From Stutzerimonas stutzeri (GTDB lineage: Bacteria > Pseudomonadota > Gammaproteobacteria > Pseudomonadales > Pseudomonadaceae): 64,000 bases of DNA. The stretch covers positions 299,447 to 363,446 of the forward strand of contig DDKB01000023.1 in NCBI GenBank assembly GCA_002339675.1. Direction: 5' to 3'. Within the stretch, counting starts at the first letter, position 1. The number at the start of each line of letters is the position of its first letter. The notes under the pieces were generated by a model. It saw only the letters and a list, made by a program, of their open reading frames with translations, was not told the origin of the DNA and ran no database searches. Below, in pieces: positions 16,119 to 24,759 of the stretch. A program made the position numbers and the translations under genes.

Positions 16119-16633
16119 TGACCCCATTCAAGACCATCAAGCCGTCCACCCTGGACCGCGAGACCTTCATCTCGACCTTCGCCGATGTCTACGAGCACTC
16201 GCCGTGGGTCGCTGACACTGTTTATCAGGCCGGCGTGGACAAGACGCTGGACTACGTGGAGGTAATGCATGAACGCATGTCCCAGGCCATGTTGTCGGCT
16301 CACCACGACACCCAGCTGGCACTGATCAACGCTCACCCGGACCTTGCCGGCAAGGCCGCCGTACGCGGCGAGCTGACCGCATCGAGCACCGCCGAGCAGG
16401 CCGGCGCCGGGATTCATGAATGCACCGCGGAAGAGTTCGCCCGCTTTACCGAACTGAACGATGCCTACAAGGCCAAGTTCGGCTTCATCTTCATCATGGC
16501 GGTCAAGGGCAGTAACCGGCACCAGATCCTCGCTGCTTTCGAAGAGCGCATGCACAACTCGCAAGAGCAGGAATTCGCCCGCGCCCTGGCCGAAATCAAC
16601 AAGATCGCCCTGTTCCGTCTGCAGGCGATGTAA
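16118..16633 (+). CDS. uraD: 2-oxo-4-hydroxy-4-carboxy-5-ureidoimidazoline (OHCU) decarboxylase
   Basis: Decarboxylates OHCU to S-allantoin, the third step from urate, after UraH. It is 171 aa long and its start overlaps the puuE stop. The frame is open further upstream inside puuE, but the ATG at 16118 gives the family N-terminus. The conserved catalytic His lies in INAHPDLAGKAA, and the C-terminal part with KFGFIFIMAVKG and EERMHNSQEQEFARAL is typical of UraD. It is an all-helical cytosolic enzyme. Confidence 0.94.
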   Translation: MTPFKTIKPSTLDRETFISTFADVYEHSPWVADTVYQAGVDKTLDYVEVMHERMSQAMLSAHHDTQLALINAHPDLAGKAAVRGELTASSTAEQAGAGIHECTAEEFARFTELNDAYKAKFGFIFIMAVKGSNRHQILAAFEERMHNSQEQEFARALAEINKIALFRLQAM

Positions 16634-16671
16634 GCACGCACCATCAGACGACACGAAGAGAAGAACAACGT

Positions 16672-17667
16672 ATGAAGAGCTACGCCGTACCTTTCGAAAA
16701 ATACGTCAACCTGGCCGACGCCCGCCTGGGCACAGAGGCCATCTCCGTCACCGACGACTGGTTCGCCGACGTCAACCGGCTGTTCCAGCCGACGCCGGCC
16801 GTATGGAAGGAGGGCGTTTTCGATGACAACGGCAAGTGGATGGACGGCTGGGAGTCGCGCCGCAAGCGCTTCGAAGGCTACGACCACGCGGTCATTCGCC
16901 TCGGCGTGCCCGGCTCGATCAAGGGCGTCGACATCGACACCAGCTTCTTCACCGGCAACTTCCCGCCGTCCGCCTCACTGGAAGCCTGCTTCCTCGCCGA
17001 AGGCGACCCGGACGACAATACCCAGTGGACTGAAATCCTTCCGGCGGTAGAGCTGCAAGGCAACAGCCATCACTACCACGAGATCGCGTTCGACAAGCCG
17101 GTCAGCCACCTGCGCTTCAACATCTACCCGGATGGTGGTGTTGCCCGCCTGCGCGTGCACGGCATTCCGTACCGCGACTGGACCACGGTTGGTGACAACG
17201 AGCAGCTCGACCTGGCCTCGGCACTCAATGGCGGCCGCGCACTGGCCTGCTCCGATGAGCATTTCGGTCGCATGAGCAACATTCTCAACCCGGGTCGCGG
17301 CATCAACATGGGCGACGGCTGGGAAACCGCCCGCCGCCGCACGCCGGGCAACGACTGGGTCATCGTCGCGCTGGGCACCCCTGGCGAAATCGAGCGCATC
17401 GTCGTCGACACCCTGCACTTCAAAGGCAACTACCCGGACAGCTGCAACATCCAGGCGGCCTTTGTTAAAGGCGGCACCGACAGCCAGATCGAGACCCAGA
17501 GCCTGTTCTGGCGTGAACTGTTGCCGAGCCAGAAGCTACAGATGCACGCCGAGCACGAATTCAGCGAGCAGATCGCCAAGCTTGGTCCGATCACCCACGT
17601 ACGCCTAAACATCTTCCCCGACGGCGGCGTCAGCCGCCTGCGGTTGTTCGGCAAGGCGGTTAAGTAA
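16672..17667 (+). CDS. alc: Allantoicase
   Basis: Hydrolyses allantoate to ureidoglycolate and urea. It is 331 aa long and built of two similar jelly-roll halves. The internal duplication is visible: the first half has VIRLGVPGSIKGVDIDTSFFTGNFPPS and the second VIVALGTPGEIERIVVDTLHFKGN, each followed by an HVRLNI/HLRFNIYPDGGV.RLR-type motif. The start is an ATG 38 bp after uraD and it is the third gene of the puuE operon. A CCCTCACCC-type repeat follows before allA. Confidence 0.94.
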   Translation: MKSYAVPFEKYVNLADARLGTEAISVTDDWFADVNRLFQPTPAVWKEGVFDDNGKWMDGWESRRKRFEGYDHAVIRLGVPGSIKGVDIDTSFFTGNFPPSASLEACFLAEGDPDDNTQWTEILPAVELQGNSHHYHEIAFDKPVSHLRFNIYPDGGVARLRVHGIPYRDWTTVGDNEQLDLASALNGGRALACSDEHFGRMSNILNPGRGINMGDGWETARRRTPGNDWVIVALGTPGEIERIVVDTLHFKGNYPDSCNIQAAFVKGGTDSQIETQSLFWRELLPSQKLQMHAEHEFSEQIAKLGPITHVRLNIFPDGGVSRLRLFGKAVK

Positions 17668-17680
17668 GGAGCAGGAGCGA

Positions 17681-17785
17681 CCCCTCACCCGGCCCTCTCC
17701 CCAACCGGGGAGAGGGCGCGACGAGGTCAGCCGTTTCTCCGCGCCAGTCCCCTCTCCCCTCCGGGGAGAGGGTTAGGGTGAGGGG
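17681..17785. repeat. CCCTCACCC-type dispersed inverted repeat between alc and allA
   Basis: An inverted repeat about 105 bp long, rich in CCCTCTCCCC/GGGGAGAGGG. The outer arms are CCCCTCACCC (17681-17690) and GGGTGAGGGG (17776-17785); inner hairpins CCCTCTCCCC...GGGGAGAGGG lie on each side. Elements of this type are common in the intergenic regions of pseudomonads and xanthomonads. It differs in sequence from the GTAGGGTGG family in this window. Confidence 0.8.
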
Positions 17786-17832
17786 AGCGACCCCACGCGA
17801 ACAACGAACCTTAAACAGTGAACGAGCACAGC

Positions 17833-18357
17833 ATGCGCACACTCAAGATCGAACCGCTGACCAAGGAAGCCTTTGCCCCCTTCGGTGATGTCATCGAAAC
17901 CGAAGGCAGCGACTCCTTCATGATCAACAACGGTTCCACCCGCCGCTATCACAAGCTGGCGACGGTCGAGACCGCGCAGCCGGACGACAAGGCCATCATC
18001 AGCATCTTCGCCGCCGACGCGCTGGACATGCCGCTGGTCATCCGCATGCTCGAACGACATCCGCAGGGCAGCCAGGCTTTCATTCCACTGCTCGGCAACC
18101 CCTTTCTGGTCGTGGTCGCGCCACTTGGCGATGCACCTGTACCGGGTAACGTCCGCGCCTTTCGCAGCAACGGCAGGCAGGGCGTCAATTACCACCGCGG
18201 CGTCTGGCACCACCCGGTGCTGACGATCGAAAAGCGGGATGAATTCCTGGTGGTCGATCGCAGCGGTTCTGGCAACAACTGCGACGAGCATTTTTTCACC
18301 GAGGACGAGCAGCTTCTCCTCGACCCCCACCGGGACTCCGGCCAGGCAACCGATTGA
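17833..18357 (+). CDS. allA: Ureidoglycolate lyase (urea-releasing)
   Basis: Splits ureidoglycolate into glyoxylate and urea, the last step of this pathway. It is 174 aa from the ATG at 17833; a GTG at 17818 is an alternative. The family N-terminus RTLKIEPLTKEAFAPFGDVIE and the cupin core with NNGSTRRYH, FIPLLGNPFLVVVAP and GVNYHRGVWHHPVL are visible. Lengths and motifs fit AllA. It lies beyond the CCCTCACCC repeat from alc and before puuD, so it may be read from the puuE promoter. Confidence 0.93.
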   Translation: MRTLKIEPLTKEAFAPFGDVIETEGSDSFMINNGSTRRYHKLATVETAQPDDKAIISIFAADALDMPLVIRMLERHPQGSQAFIPLLGNPFLVVVAPLGDAPVPGNVRAFRSNGRQGVNYHRGVWHHPVLTIEKRDEFLVVDRSGSGNNCDEHFFTEDEQLLLDPHRDSGQATD

Positions 18358-18494
18358 TCAGCGCGGGCATGACCGGCGCGGCTGTGGACTAGCCGACGCC
18401 AGACATGCGCGCTTCAGAACAAGCGGAACACTGGCGACGAGTCGAATAAGAAGAAACAACGGTTGGCGTGCCAGCCGTGCAAGAGGTAATTATC

Positions 18495-19739
18495 GTGGAA
18501 GCACATCTGACCGAATGGCTGAACCTGAGCGTTCGCTGGGTACACATGATCGTCGGCATCGCCTGGATCGGTGCCTCGTTCTACTTCGTCTGGCTGGAAA
18601 ACAACCTTAACCGCGCCAATCCGCGCGAGGGCCTCTCCGGGGACCTCTGGGCGATCCACGGCGGCGGCATCTACCACCTGGAAAAATACAAGCTGGCACC
18701 GCCGCAGATGCCGGAGAACCTGCACTGGTTCAAGTGGGAGGCCTACACCACCTGGCTGTCGGGCGTGACGCTGCTGATGGTGGTGTACTACCTCAACCCC
18801 TCGCTCTACCTGATCGCACCGGGCAGCGACATGGCGCCGGCCATGGCCATTGCCATCGGTTTCGGCTCGCTGATCGTCGGCTGGTTCGTCTATGACCTGC
18901 TCTGCGACTCGCCACTGGGCAAGAAGCCCGCGCTGCTCGGCCTGATCCTGTTCGTCCTGGTCATCTTCGCCGCCTGGGCCTATTCGCAGGTCTTCAGTGG
19001 ACGTGCGGCGTACATCCACACCGGCGCACTGATCGGCACCATCATGGTCGGCAACGTGTTCCGCATCATCATGCCGGCGCAACGCGCACTGGTCGCCGCC
19101 ATCGAGCAGAACCGCACGCCGGACCCATTGCTGCCGGCCAAGGGCCTGCTGCGCTCGCGCCACAACAACTACTTCACCTTGCCCGTGCTGTTCATCATGA
19201 TCAGCAACCATTTTCCGAGCACCTATGGCAGCCAGTACAACTGGCTGATCCTGGCCGGTATCTCGGTACTGGCGGTGCTGGTGCGTCATTACTTCAACAC
19301 CCGCCATGACAGCAACCGCTTCGCCTGGGCGCTGCCCGCTGCTGCGGTCGGCATGATCTGCCTGGCCTTCGTCACGGCGCCGAATCGCCAGGGCGGCGTA
19401 CCCAACGCGGTGTCGACCAGCCCGCGTGAGCAGAGCCTCGAAGCCCAACAGGCCGGCGCAAGTCAGCAGGCTGGCAACCGCCAGTTCGCCGAGGTGCAGC
19501 GGGTGATCACCGAGCGCTGCACGGTCTGCCACTCGGCCCAGCCAAGCAGCCCGCTGTTCAGTGCCGCCCCGGCCGGCGTGATGTTCGATTCGCCACAGCA
19601 GATCCAGCAGATGGCGGCAAGAATCCATGCGCAGGCCGTTGCCAGCCAGACCATGCCGCTGGGCAACATGACCCAGATGACCCAGGACGAGCGCGACCTG
19701 CTTGGCGCCTGGATCGACGAGGGCGCGCCGATCAATTGA
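18495..19739 (+). CDS. puuD: Membrane cytochrome-c urate oxidase (urate hydroxylase PuuD)
   Basis: Oxidises urate to 5-hydroxyisourate in the inner membrane and passes electrons to a c-type cytochrome, unlike soluble uricase. I start at GTG 18495 (414 aa), with GAGG at 18483-18486 and the family start (M)EAHLTEWLNLSVRWVHMIVG. An upstream in-frame GTG at 18468 is possible. About eight hydrophobic segments carry the DUF989/urate oxidase-type domain (residues 1-300). A linker rich in Gln/Ala is followed by a C-terminal cytochrome c domain with haem motif Cys342-x-x-Cys345-His346 and a Met ligand region near MPLGNM. A terminator follows. Confidence 0.93.
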   Translation: MEAHLTEWLNLSVRWVHMIVGIAWIGASFYFVWLENNLNRANPREGLSGDLWAIHGGGIYHLEKYKLAPPQMPENLHWFKWEAYTTWLSGVTLLMVVYYLNPSLYLIAPGSDMAPAMAIAIGFGSLIVGWFVYDLLCDSPLGKKPALLGLILFVLVIFAAWAYSQVFSGRAAYIHTGALIGTIMVGNVFRIIMPAQRALVAAIEQNRTPDPLLPAKGLLRSRHNNYFTLPVLFIMISNHFPSTYGSQYNWLILAGISVLAVLVRHYFNTRHDSNRFAWALPAAAVGMICLAFVTAPNRQGGVPNAVSTSPREQSLEAQQAGASQQAGNRQFAEVQRVITERCTVCHSAQPSSPLFSAAPAGVMFDSPQQIQQMAARIHAQAVASQTMPLGNMTQMTQDERDLLGAWIDEGAPIN

Positions 19740-19750
19740 TCGCCGCCCCG

Positions 19751-19778
19751 AGCCGCGCTCCCGGGCGCGGCTTTTTTT
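19751..19778 (+). terminator. Rho-independent terminator after puuD
   Basis: AGCCGCGC at 19751-19758 pairs with GCGCGGCT at 19765-19772 and is followed by a T-run to 19778. Confidence 0.9.
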
Positions 19779-19936
19779 CATCCGAGTAACACGCCCTGCC
19801 GCCGGAGGTGCCCGCGCTTCTCAGAACACGCCCGCGAGACTGGCTCCGGCCAGGTCCCGAACACCCTTTATCCGGCCCCGCACGTTCAGCGGGGCCATCG
19901 CGCCCTCCAATAACAAAAGCGTCCGAGGTGTTTTAC

Positions 19937-21286
19937 ATGAACGAAGTGACCGAGCGGGAAACCGCACCTGCCGCCAGCGCGCGCCTGCCCTTGCTGCAGA
20001 TGCTGCTGGTGAGCATCCAGCACGTGCTGCTGATGTACGGTGGAGCGGTGGCCGTGCCGCTGATCGTTGGCCAGGCGGCCGGCCTGTCGCGCGAGGAAAT
20101 CGCCTTCCTGATCAATGCCGACCTGCTGGTGGCTGGCCTTGCGACGGTGGTGCAGTCGATGGGCATCGGGCCGGTCGGCATCCGCATGCCGGTGATGATG
20201 GGCGCCAGCTTCGCCGCCGTCAGCAGCATGGTGGTCATGGCCGGGATGCCCGGCGTCGGCATGCCCGGCATCTTCGGCGCGACCATCGCTGCCGGCTTTT
20301 TCGGCCTGCTGATCGCGCCCTTTGTATGCAAGATCGTGCGACTGTTTCCGCCACTGGTCACCGGCACCGTGATCACCGCCATCGGCCTGTCGCTGTTCCC
20401 CGTCGCGGTGAACTGGGCGGGCGGCGGCAGCGGCACCGGCCAGTTCGGCGCCCTGCCCTACCTCGGCGTGGCGGCCGCCGTGCTGGCGGTGATCCTGCTG
20501 ATCAACCAATTCATGCGCGGCTTCTGGGTCAATGTATCGGTGCTGATCGGCATGGCGCTGGGCTACGTGCTGGCCGGCAGCCTGGGCATGGTCGACCTGT
20601 CCGGCATCAGCGCCGCCCCGGCCTTCCAGGTGGTCACGCCGAATCACTTCGGTGCGCCGCAGTTCCTGCTCGCACCGATCCTGTCGATGTGCCTGGTGGT
20701 AGTGATCATCTTTGTCGAGTCCGCCGGCATGTTCCTCGCCCTTGGCAAGATCACCGGTCAGGAAGTGGACCCCAGGCAACTGCGCCGCGGCCTGTTGTGC
20801 GATGCCGGCGCCACCTTTCTGGCCGGCTTCATGAACACCTTCACCCACTCCTCCTTTGCCCAGAACATCGGTCTGGTGCAGATGACCGGCGTACGCAGCC
20901 GCTTCGTCACGGCCATTGCCGGGTTGTTCCTGATCAGCCTGAGCCTGCTGCCCAAAGCCGCGTTCATGGTCGCCTCGATTCCGGCGGCGGTGCTCGGCGG
21001 CGCCGGCATCGCCATGTTCGGCATGGTCGCGGCCACCGGCATCAAGATCCTGCAGGAGGCCGACATCGGCGACCGGCGCAACCAGCTGCTGGTGGCGGTG
21101 AGTATCGGCCTCGGGATGGTGCCGGTAGTCCGCCCGGAGTTCTTTTCGCACCTGCCGCACTGGATGGAGCCGATCACCCACAGCGGCATCGCGGTGGCGA
21201 CACTCAGCGCGGTGACGCTGAACCTGTTGTTCAACGTGCTTGGCGGAACCGAGCGGCAGGCCCTGACCGGTGCCGCCCACCACTGA
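19937..21286 (+). CDS. uacT: NCS2 permease, UacT-type (predicted urate permease)
   Basis: Inner-membrane proton symporter of 449 aa. The ATG at 19937 has GAGG at 19925-19928. The N-terminal SIQHVLLMYGGAVAVPLIVG closely resembles E. coli UacT/YgfU, and FVESAGMFLALGKITG plus the NAT motif QNIGLVQMTG fit that branch. From memory, UacT is a urate transporter with weak xanthine uptake. Position supports urate: it directly follows puuD, the urate oxidase. No GntR-type palindrome precedes it, so it may be controlled differently from the XanQ-like gene. Substrate is inferred. Confidence 0.85.
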   Translation: MNEVTERETAPAASARLPLLQMLLVSIQHVLLMYGGAVAVPLIVGQAAGLSREEIAFLINADLLVAGLATVVQSMGIGPVGIRMPVMMGASFAAVSSMVVMAGMPGVGMPGIFGATIAAGFFGLLIAPFVCKIVRLFPPLVTGTVITAIGLSLFPVAVNWAGGGSGTGQFGALPYLGVAAAVLAVILLINQFMRGFWVNVSVLIGMALGYVLAGSLGMVDLSGISAAPAFQVVTPNHFGAPQFLLAPILSMCLVVVIIFVESAGMFLALGKITGQEVDPRQLRRGLLCDAGATFLAGFMNTFTHSSFAQNIGLVQMTGVRSRFVTAIAGLFLISLSLLPKAAFMVASIPAAVLGGAGIAMFGMVAATGIKILQEADIGDRRNQLLVAVSIGLGMVPVVRPEFFSHLPHWMEPITHSGIAVATLSAVTLNLLFNVLGGTERQALTGAAHH

Positions 21287-21313
21287 ACGTCCGCCCCCGT
21301 CGCGATGCACCAG

Positions 21314-21338
21314 CGAAACCCGCCCCGTGCGGGTTTCG
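21314..21338 (+). terminator. Hairpin after uacT, possible terminator
   Basis: CGAAACCCGC at 21314-21323 and GCGGGTTTCG at 21329-21338 form a perfect 10-bp stem with a 5-base loop, 28 bp after the uacT stop. The trailing T-run is weak (ACGTTT). Confidence 0.6.
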
Positions 21339-21416
21339 ACGTTTCGGCCCGGCGGAACCTCGACAACCCGCGCGCCGCCGCTAAAATGCTCGCCCGCCCG
21401 CTCCGAGACGCCCGCG

Positions 21417-22967
21417 ATGATTGAAGCCAGCTGGATTGCATTCGCCTTCGTCCTCGGGCTGCTCGCGCGCGCCATCGGCCTGCCCCCGCTGATCGGCTAC
21501 CTCGGCGCCGGCTTCGCCCTGGCCGGGTTTGGTGAGCACTTCGGCGTTGGCCCGAAGGACAGCGAAATCCTCGCCCATCTCGCCCATCTCGGCGTCCTGC
21601 TGTTGCTGTTCACCGTCGGCCTGAAGCTCAAGGTGGGCAATCTGGTCCGTCGCGAAGTGATTGGTAGCGGCGTGTTGCACTTCGCCCTGTCGAGCCTGCT
21701 GGTGCTGCCAGCCATGGTGCTGGTCCTCGACATGAGCTGGCGCGAGGCGCTGTTGCTGTCGATCGCCCTGTCCTTCTCGAGCACCGTGCTGGCGGCGAAG
21801 GTGCTCGAGGGCAAGCGCGAGCTGCGCGCCTTTCATGGCCGGGTCGCCATCGGCGTGCTGGTCATCCAGGATCTCATCGCGTTGGTGGTCATGAGCATCG
21901 CCAGCGGCAAGGTGCCTTCGGCCTGGGCGCTGCTGGTGTTCGGCCTGCCGCTGCTACGCCCACTGTTGTTCCGCCTGCTCGACCACAGCGGTCACGAGGA
22001 ACTGATGGTCCTGCTCGGCCTGACCCTGGCGGTGGTCGTCGGCGGCCTCGGCTTCGAGTACGTGGGCCTGAGTTCGGAGCTGGGGGCCCTGGCCTTTGGC
22101 GCCATGCTGGCCAAACACCCGCGCGCCACCGAGCTGTCCAACTCGCTGTGGTCGATCAAGGAGATCTTCCTGGTCGGCTTCTTCCTGCAGATCGGGATCG
22201 GCGGCCTGCCCGACCTGCATGCGATGCTGTTCGCCGGCGCCATTGCGCTGCTGCTGCCACTCAAGGGCGCGCTGTTCTTCTTTCTGTTCCTGGCGTTCCG
22301 CTTGCGCGCACGCAGCGCCTTTCTCAGTGCCGCGAGCCTGACCAATTACAGCGAGTTCGGCCTGATCGTCGCCAGCGTCGTGCTGCCGCAATGGCTGACG
22401 CCGCTGGCGATCACGGTGGCGCTGTCCTTCGTGGTCTCCGCGCAGCTCAACCGCCTCGCGCACCCGCTCTACGACCGCCTGGCCAAGCGCCTGATCCCGC
22501 TGGAGCGCGATACGCGCCACCCTGACGAACAGCCGGTCTCGCTGGGCGACGCGCAGATCCTGATCATGGGCATGGGGCGCACGGGACGTGCTGCGTACGA
22601 CCACCTGCGCGACAAGGGCTGGCGCCTGGTCAGCCTCGATTCCGACCCGGTGATCGTCGAGAAAAGCAGCGATGCCGGCCGCCACGTGCTATTTGCCGAC
22701 GCCGAAGACCAGCTGTTCTGGGAAAGTCTGGAGATGCACAGCCTCGAGGCGGTGATCCTGGCGATGAACGACCCGGAGGCGAAGATCATTTCCACCCGCA
22801 AGCTGCGCGGCAAGGGCTTCGAAGGCCTGATCGTGTCCCACGCCCTGTACGAGGACATCGCGCGCAAGATCGAGCAGGCCGGCGCCGACCGAACCTACCT
22901 GACGATGAGCGAGGCCGGCGCCGGTCTGGCCGAGAACGTCGCCCAGGAACTGCTCGCCAAGCGCTGA
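21417..22967 (+). CDS. Kef-type cation/proton antiporter with TrkA-N domain
   Basis: Inner-membrane monovalent cation:proton antiporter-2 family protein of 516 aa from the ATG at 21417. About 12 hydrophobic helices cover residues 1-380, with GYLGAGFALAGFG, LHFTVGLKLK-like LLFTVGLKLKVG, the conserved FSSTVLAAKVL and VLVIQDLIALVV. The C-terminal Rossmann RCK/TrkA-N domain begins near ILIMGMGRTGRAAYDHLRDKGW and contains a conserved Asp in LVSLDSDPVIVE for nucleotide binding. It lies between two purine permeases without overlap. Whether it belongs to purine metabolism or is a passenger is not clear. Confidence 0.85.
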   Translation: MIEASWIAFAFVLGLLARAIGLPPLIGYLGAGFALAGFGEHFGVGPKDSEILAHLAHLGVLLLLFTVGLKLKVGNLVRREVIGSGVLHFALSSLLVLPAMVLVLDMSWREALLLSIALSFSSTVLAAKVLEGKRELRAFHGRVAIGVLVIQDLIALVVMSIASGKVPSAWALLVFGLPLLRPLLFRLLDHSGHEELMVLLGLTLAVVVGGLGFEYVGLSSELGALAFGAMLAKHPRATELSNSLWSIKEIFLVGFFLQIGIGGLPDLHAMLFAGAIALLLPLKGALFFFLFLAFRLRARSAFLSAASLTNYSEFGLIVASVVLPQWLTPLAITVALSFVVSAQLNRLAHPLYDRLAKRLIPLERDTRHPDEQPVSLGDAQILIMGMGRTGRAAYDHLRDKGWRLVSLDSDPVIVEKSSDAGRHVLFADAEDQLFWESLEMHSLEAVILAMNDPEAKIISTRKLRGKGFEGLIVSHALYEDIARKIEQAGADRTYLTMSEAGAGLAENVAQELLAKR

Positions 22968-23173
22968 ACCTTTCGCACCCCCGCTTCTATCGCGCCGCCG
23001 CGGTTGTCGGCCAGGCTGGTCGGCACAGAAATTGTGCACAATCCTGAAATTAATTGTTTAAAGGTATGTTCACAGGTTGCTATAGTCGAACCCGACCTGA
23101 CCGTTCGAACAGCTTTTCGCGGTCAGCGAACGGGGTCCGTGCAGCCCCTGAGCCCATGACCGAACAATAACTA
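22968..23173. other. XanQ-like permease control region
   Basis: A 206-bp non-coding region. It holds the GntR-type palindrome at 23032-23041 and a plausible promoter of TTTAAA (23057-23062), an 18-bp spacer and TATAGT (23081-23086). The operator lies 15 bp upstream of the -35 box, a different geometry from the puuE and chemoreceptor sites. Confidence 0.55.
23032..23041. promoter_or_regulatory. Predicted GntR operator TTGTGCACAA before the XanQ-like permease
   Basis: A perfect palindrome, identical to the site at 11875-11884, 133 bp upstream of the permease start. Confidence 0.65.
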
Positions 23174-24688
23174 ATGGCAGGCTTGACCATGACCGCAACC
23201 GAATCCAGGAGCGGTGACGCTCCCAACCAGGACCTGATCTATCAGCTCGACGATCGTCCCGGTCCGCTTCCCGCCACCTTCGCCGCGATCCAGCACGTGC
23301 TCGCCAGTTTCGTCGGCATCATCACCCCCACCCTGATCATTGGCAGCGTGCTCGGCCTGGGCGATTACGTGCCCTACCTGGTCAGCATGGCGCTGTTCGT
23401 CTCCGGTCTCGGCACCTTCATCCAGGCCAAGCGGGTCGGGCCGATCGGCGCCGGCATGCTCTGCCTGCAGGGCACCAGCTTCGGCTTTCTCAGCGTGATT
23501 CTCGCTGCTGGCTTCATCGTCAAGGGCCGCGGCGGCAGCCCGGAGGAGATCCTCTCCACCCTGTTCGGCGTCAGTTTTTGCGCCGCTTTCGTGGAGATCG
23601 CGGTCAGCCGCTGCATCGACAAGCTGCGTCGGATCATCACTCCGGTGGTCACCGGCACCATCATCTGCCTGATGGGCCTGTCGCTGATCAAGGTATCGAT
23701 GACCGACATCGCCGGCGGCTTTGGCGCCGAGAATCCTGGCGCCCTGCCCAACCTGGCACTGGCCGGACTGGTGCTCGGCACCATCATCCTGCTCAACCGC
23801 TTCGGCATTGCGCTGCTGCGGCTGTCGGCGGTGATCGTCGCGCTGGTGGTGGGCTACGGTGCGGCCTGGATGATGGGCATGGTGGACTTCTCCAGCCTCG
23901 CCACGCTGCCGGCGCTCAGCGTGCCGCAGCCGTTCAAGTTCGGCTTCTCCTTCGACTGGATGGCCTTCGTACCGATTGCGGTGATCTTCCTGATCACACC
24001 GCTTGAGACCGCCGGGGACCTCACCGCCAACTCGATGATCTCGCGCCAGCCGGTCAAGGGCCCGCTGTACATGAAGCGCATCAAGGGCGGCATTCTCGGC
24101 GACGGCTGCAGCTCGCTGCTGGCCGCCACCTTCAACAGCCTGCCAATGACCACCTTCAGCCAGAACAACGGCGTGATCCAGCTGACCGGTGTCGCCAGCC
24201 GCCATGTCGGCCTGTACATCGCCGCAATCCTGATCCTGCTGGCGCTGTTCCCGGTGGTCGGTGGCGTGTTGCAGCTGATGCCCAAGCCGGTGCTCGGCGG
24301 CGCCACGCTGATCATGTTCGGCACGGTCGCGATCGCAGGCATCAAGATCCTCGCTGAAGCCGGCCTCAACCGTCGCAACATGCTGATCGTGGCGATCTCC
24401 CTGGGCCTGGGACTGGGTGTCGCCGCCGTGCCGGAGGTGCTGACCAACCTGCCCGACGTGCTGAAGAACATCTTCGGCTCGCCGATCACCATCGGCGCGT
24501 TCAGCGCCATCCTGCTCAACTTCTTCCTGCCCCGCGAACCGGAAGAGATGGACGACTACGATCCGGATAACCTGATCGAGGACTCGCTCGGTACCAACAC
24601 CCTGGCGGTGAACATCCCCGACTACACCAAGCTGCACCCCAAGGCCACCACCAACGATCCTTCGGCGCAACTGACGCCTACGGGCTGA
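23174..24688 (+). CDS. NCS2 permease, XanQ-type (predicted xanthine permease)
   Basis: Inner-membrane proton symporter of 504 aa. The N-terminal LIYQLDDRPGPLPATFAAIQHVLASFVG, with TPTLIIG, and the NAT motif QNNGVIQLTGVASRHVG match the E. coli XanQ branch rather than UacT. MVDFSSL.TLP and GFSF motifs also agree with XanQ from memory. A hydrophilic tail of about 50 residues follows the last helix. It is preceded by a predicted GntR operator and followed closely by the Tsx-like outer-membrane channel, suggesting a purine-uptake pair. Substrate is inferred. Confidence 0.85.
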   Translation: MAGLTMTATESRSGDAPNQDLIYQLDDRPGPLPATFAAIQHVLASFVGIITPTLIIGSVLGLGDYVPYLVSMALFVSGLGTFIQAKRVGPIGAGMLCLQGTSFGFLSVILAAGFIVKGRGGSPEEILSTLFGVSFCAAFVEIAVSRCIDKLRRIITPVVTGTIICLMGLSLIKVSMTDIAGGFGAENPGALPNLALAGLVLGTIILLNRFGIALLRLSAVIVALVVGYGAAWMMGMVDFSSLATLPALSVPQPFKFGFSFDWMAFVPIAVIFLITPLETAGDLTANSMISRQPVKGPLYMKRIKGGILGDGCSSLLAATFNSLPMTTFSQNNGVIQLTGVASRHVGLYIAAILILLALFPVVGGVLQLMPKPVLGGATLIMFGTVAIAGIKILAEAGLNRRNMLIVAISLGLGLGVAAVPEVLTNLPDVLKNIFGSPITIGAFSAILLNFFLPREPEEMDDYDPDNLIEDSLGTNTLAVNIPDYTKLHPKATTNDPSAQLTPTG

Positions 24689-24759
24689 GCGCCCCGGCGC
24701 GCCGCCCGCCAGGGCTGCGCGCCTACCCCATCACAACAACAAGACCCAAGGGTATCTCC

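Noticed and set aside
19702..21384. A 560-codon plus-strand frame over the UacT-type permease, and minus-strand frames opposite NCS2 genes
   Set aside because: The translation is Arg/Gly/His-rich and the frame overlaps a gene with strong family motifs. Same-strand overlap of this size is not credible.
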